Notes under the pieces: generated by a model
Database searches by the model: none
Told to the model about the DNA's origin: nothing
What the model saw: the letters and a program-made list of their open reading frames with translations, nothing else
Position numbers and translations under genes: made by a program
Part shown: positions 30,761 to 31,696 of the stretch, in pieces
Numbering within the stretch: the first letter of the stretch is position 1
Layout: each line of letters opens with the position of its first letter
NCBI GenBank assembly: GCA_900759415.1
Contig: CAAEVC010000018.1
Span: forward strand, 1 to 31,696
Origin: an uncultured Dialister sp.
GTDB taxonomy: Bacteria; Bacillota; Negativicutes; Veillonellales; Dialisteraceae
Length of the DNA: 31,696 nucleotides
Direction of reading: 5' to 3'

Positions 30761-31513
30761 TCACCGCTTTTCCGAAGGGATTGTGAATTTCCATGCACAG
30801 AACCAGTCTTCCGGATGACCGTCCGGCGGGCATCCTATGCATTCTGTCTGGATGCGGTCATCTATGGCTTCTGCAAAACGGCTGTATTCTACCAGTCCTG
30901 CGCTTTTACAGGGATAGTCCGCCATGCCCTTTCTCTTCCTTGCATCCTGCACACGGCAGCAGTTCATTTCAAAAATAAGGGCGTCCCCTTCATAATGGCA
31001 GCTCTGCCGGTTGATTCTTCCATACATGCGGAAGTCCAGTGCCTGCTTGAGACCTTTCAGCCCGGGATGGTCTCCAAGGCCCAGGAATTTTTTGATAGAC
31101 CGGGCTTCGAAGGGGGAAAATCTTGCCCAGGTGGAATCGTTGCACCGCTTGGCTTCATTCATTCCATGTTTCATTTCTACACTTTGAAACCAGACTCCAT
31201 CCTGTGCAAGCCAGTTCTTTGCCAGATCATCCATAAGAGAAAGCTGTTTTTCTTCCGGAAGGGTAATTAAAGCAGAAGGGATTCCTTCTTCTTCCGGGAA
31301 ATCGAATGTACGGGATAGTCTTTTCACTGCAATCTTCCGGTTCAGCCCCCATACCCGGTCCATCACTTCCATGGCCTTTTCAAAACCCATCTGGTGCTCC
31401 ACCTCCCTGAGCCACAGAGTGTGATGGACGATGATCCGGTGAAACATGTCGACAATAAATTCTGCCTTTTCTCTCCGGGAGAGTTCTTCTGCATTCTGAC
31501 TGGTAATGGCCAT
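30761..31513 (-). CDS. Cysteine-rich DUF6125-like protein
   Basis: A 250-residue soluble protein from the start chosen here. GGAGG (reverse strand) sits eight bases before the ATG at 31513, whereas the ATG five codons earlier at 31528 has no ribosome-binding site, so I prefer the shorter form. The N-terminal half is helical and charged. The C-terminal half is cysteine-rich: C172, C185-C186 (NCCRVQDARKRKG), C202, C225 and C228 (TECIGCPPD), and C239 (DWFCAWKF). This pattern matches what I recall of DUF6125, distantly like the thiazoline carboxylate hydrolase group. A metal or Fe-S site is plausible. Monocistronic. Confidence 0.75.
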   Translation of the reverse strand: MAITSQNAEELSRREKAEFIVDMFHRIIVHHTLWLREVEHQMGFEKAMEVMDRVWGLNRKIAVKRLSRTFDFPEEEGIPSALITLPEEKQLSLMDDLAKNWLAQDGVWFQSVEMKHGMNEAKRCNDSTWARFSPFEARSIKKFLGLGDHPGLKGLKQALDFRMYGRINRQSCHYEGDALIFEMNCCRVQDARKRKGMADYPCKSAGLVEYSRFAEAIDDRIQTECIGCPPDGHPEDWFCAWKFTIPSEKR

Positions 31514-31556
31514 GTCCTTGTCCTCCATAAAAACACACCATATTTTATATATATTT

Positions 31557-31562
31557 ATTATA
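31557..31562 (-). promoter_or_regulatory. -10 box for the DUF6125-like gene
   Basis: TATAAT on the minus strand at 31562-31557, about 45 bases before the start at 31513, in an AT-rich tract. No clear -35. Confidence 0.4.
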
Positions 31563-31696
31563 TCATTGAAAAGGGATTCACCTGCTGAAGGCCCCTTTTC
31601 CCGTATGTGTCAAGTTTTTCTCGGTTGAGAAGAAACCCTTCATCAATCAATCTCCAGCTCAACCCCGATTTAATCCTCTTGCTAATGCTCCTAAAG

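Noticed and set aside
31558..31696. Open minus-strand frame running off the end of the window (about 45 codons, ending SMI-stop)
   Set aside because: Could be the end of another gene (it reads WRLIDEGFLLNREKLDTYG) but no family is recognised, and 45 open codons can arise by chance.

Overview
The window looks like a chromosomal segment of a diderm Firmicute (class Negativicutes, family Veillonellaceae, most like Dialister). The Firmicute signs are the rapZ-yvcK-whiA operon, the DUF951 protein, strong Shine-Dalgarno sites and TATAAT promoters. A small signal-peptide protein ending in phenylalanine (4789-5295), typical of outer-membrane barrels, points to an outer membrane. The genus is inferred from gene content and style, not proven.

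Layout: (1) 1-91, repeats like the end of an IS21-type element. (2) 209-4709, a tight plus-strand operon: polA, coaE, a membrane-anchored lytic transglycosylase and an unknown gene. (3) 4789-5295, the outer-membrane protein under its own promoter. (4) 5466-8093, minus strand: a nitrilase-family amidase, an M18 aminopeptidase and a small secreted protein. (5) 8258-9984, plus strand: truA and an asparaginase. (6) 10021-10570, a gene-free array of degenerate repeats. (7) tRNA-Ser(GGA) at 10688-10779, followed by a decayed prophage (10883-12732). The prophage keeps an open MuF-domain gene with a C-terminal JAMM metalloprotease motif, a small translationally coupled partner gene, and broken scaffold and tail-end fragments. 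(8) 12794-20840, an accessory catabolic locus: a divergent multidomain regulator, an MFS transporter, an N-acylamino-acid racemase/OSBS-like enolase-superfamily enzyme, two M20 peptidases, and a YjiG/YjiH-like pair of membrane proteins. (9) 20941-24918, ogt, a class I aminotransferase, a frameshifted LysR regulator and a divergent threonine aldolase. (10) 25227-30524, the HAD phosphatase-rapZ-yvcK-whiA-secreted protein-DUF951 operon. (11) 30761-31513 minus, a cysteine-rich DUF6125-like protein.

How the genes may work together: region 8 reads as a salvage pathway in which N-acyl amino acids or dipeptide-like compounds are imported, epimerised and hydrolysed by two M20 enzymes, with the regulator at 12794 as the likely controller. 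Amino-acid metabolism recurs nearby (asparaginase, omega-amidase-like enzyme, aminotransferase, threonine aldolase, aminopeptidase), which fits an asaccharolytic, peptide-using anaerobe.

The most unusual items are the MuF-JAMM remnant with its small partner, the racemase/M20 locus with a 12-bp direct repeat in its control region, a LysR gene broken at a seven-base C tract, and two promoters whose -10 boxes sit in the loops of perfect inverted repeats.
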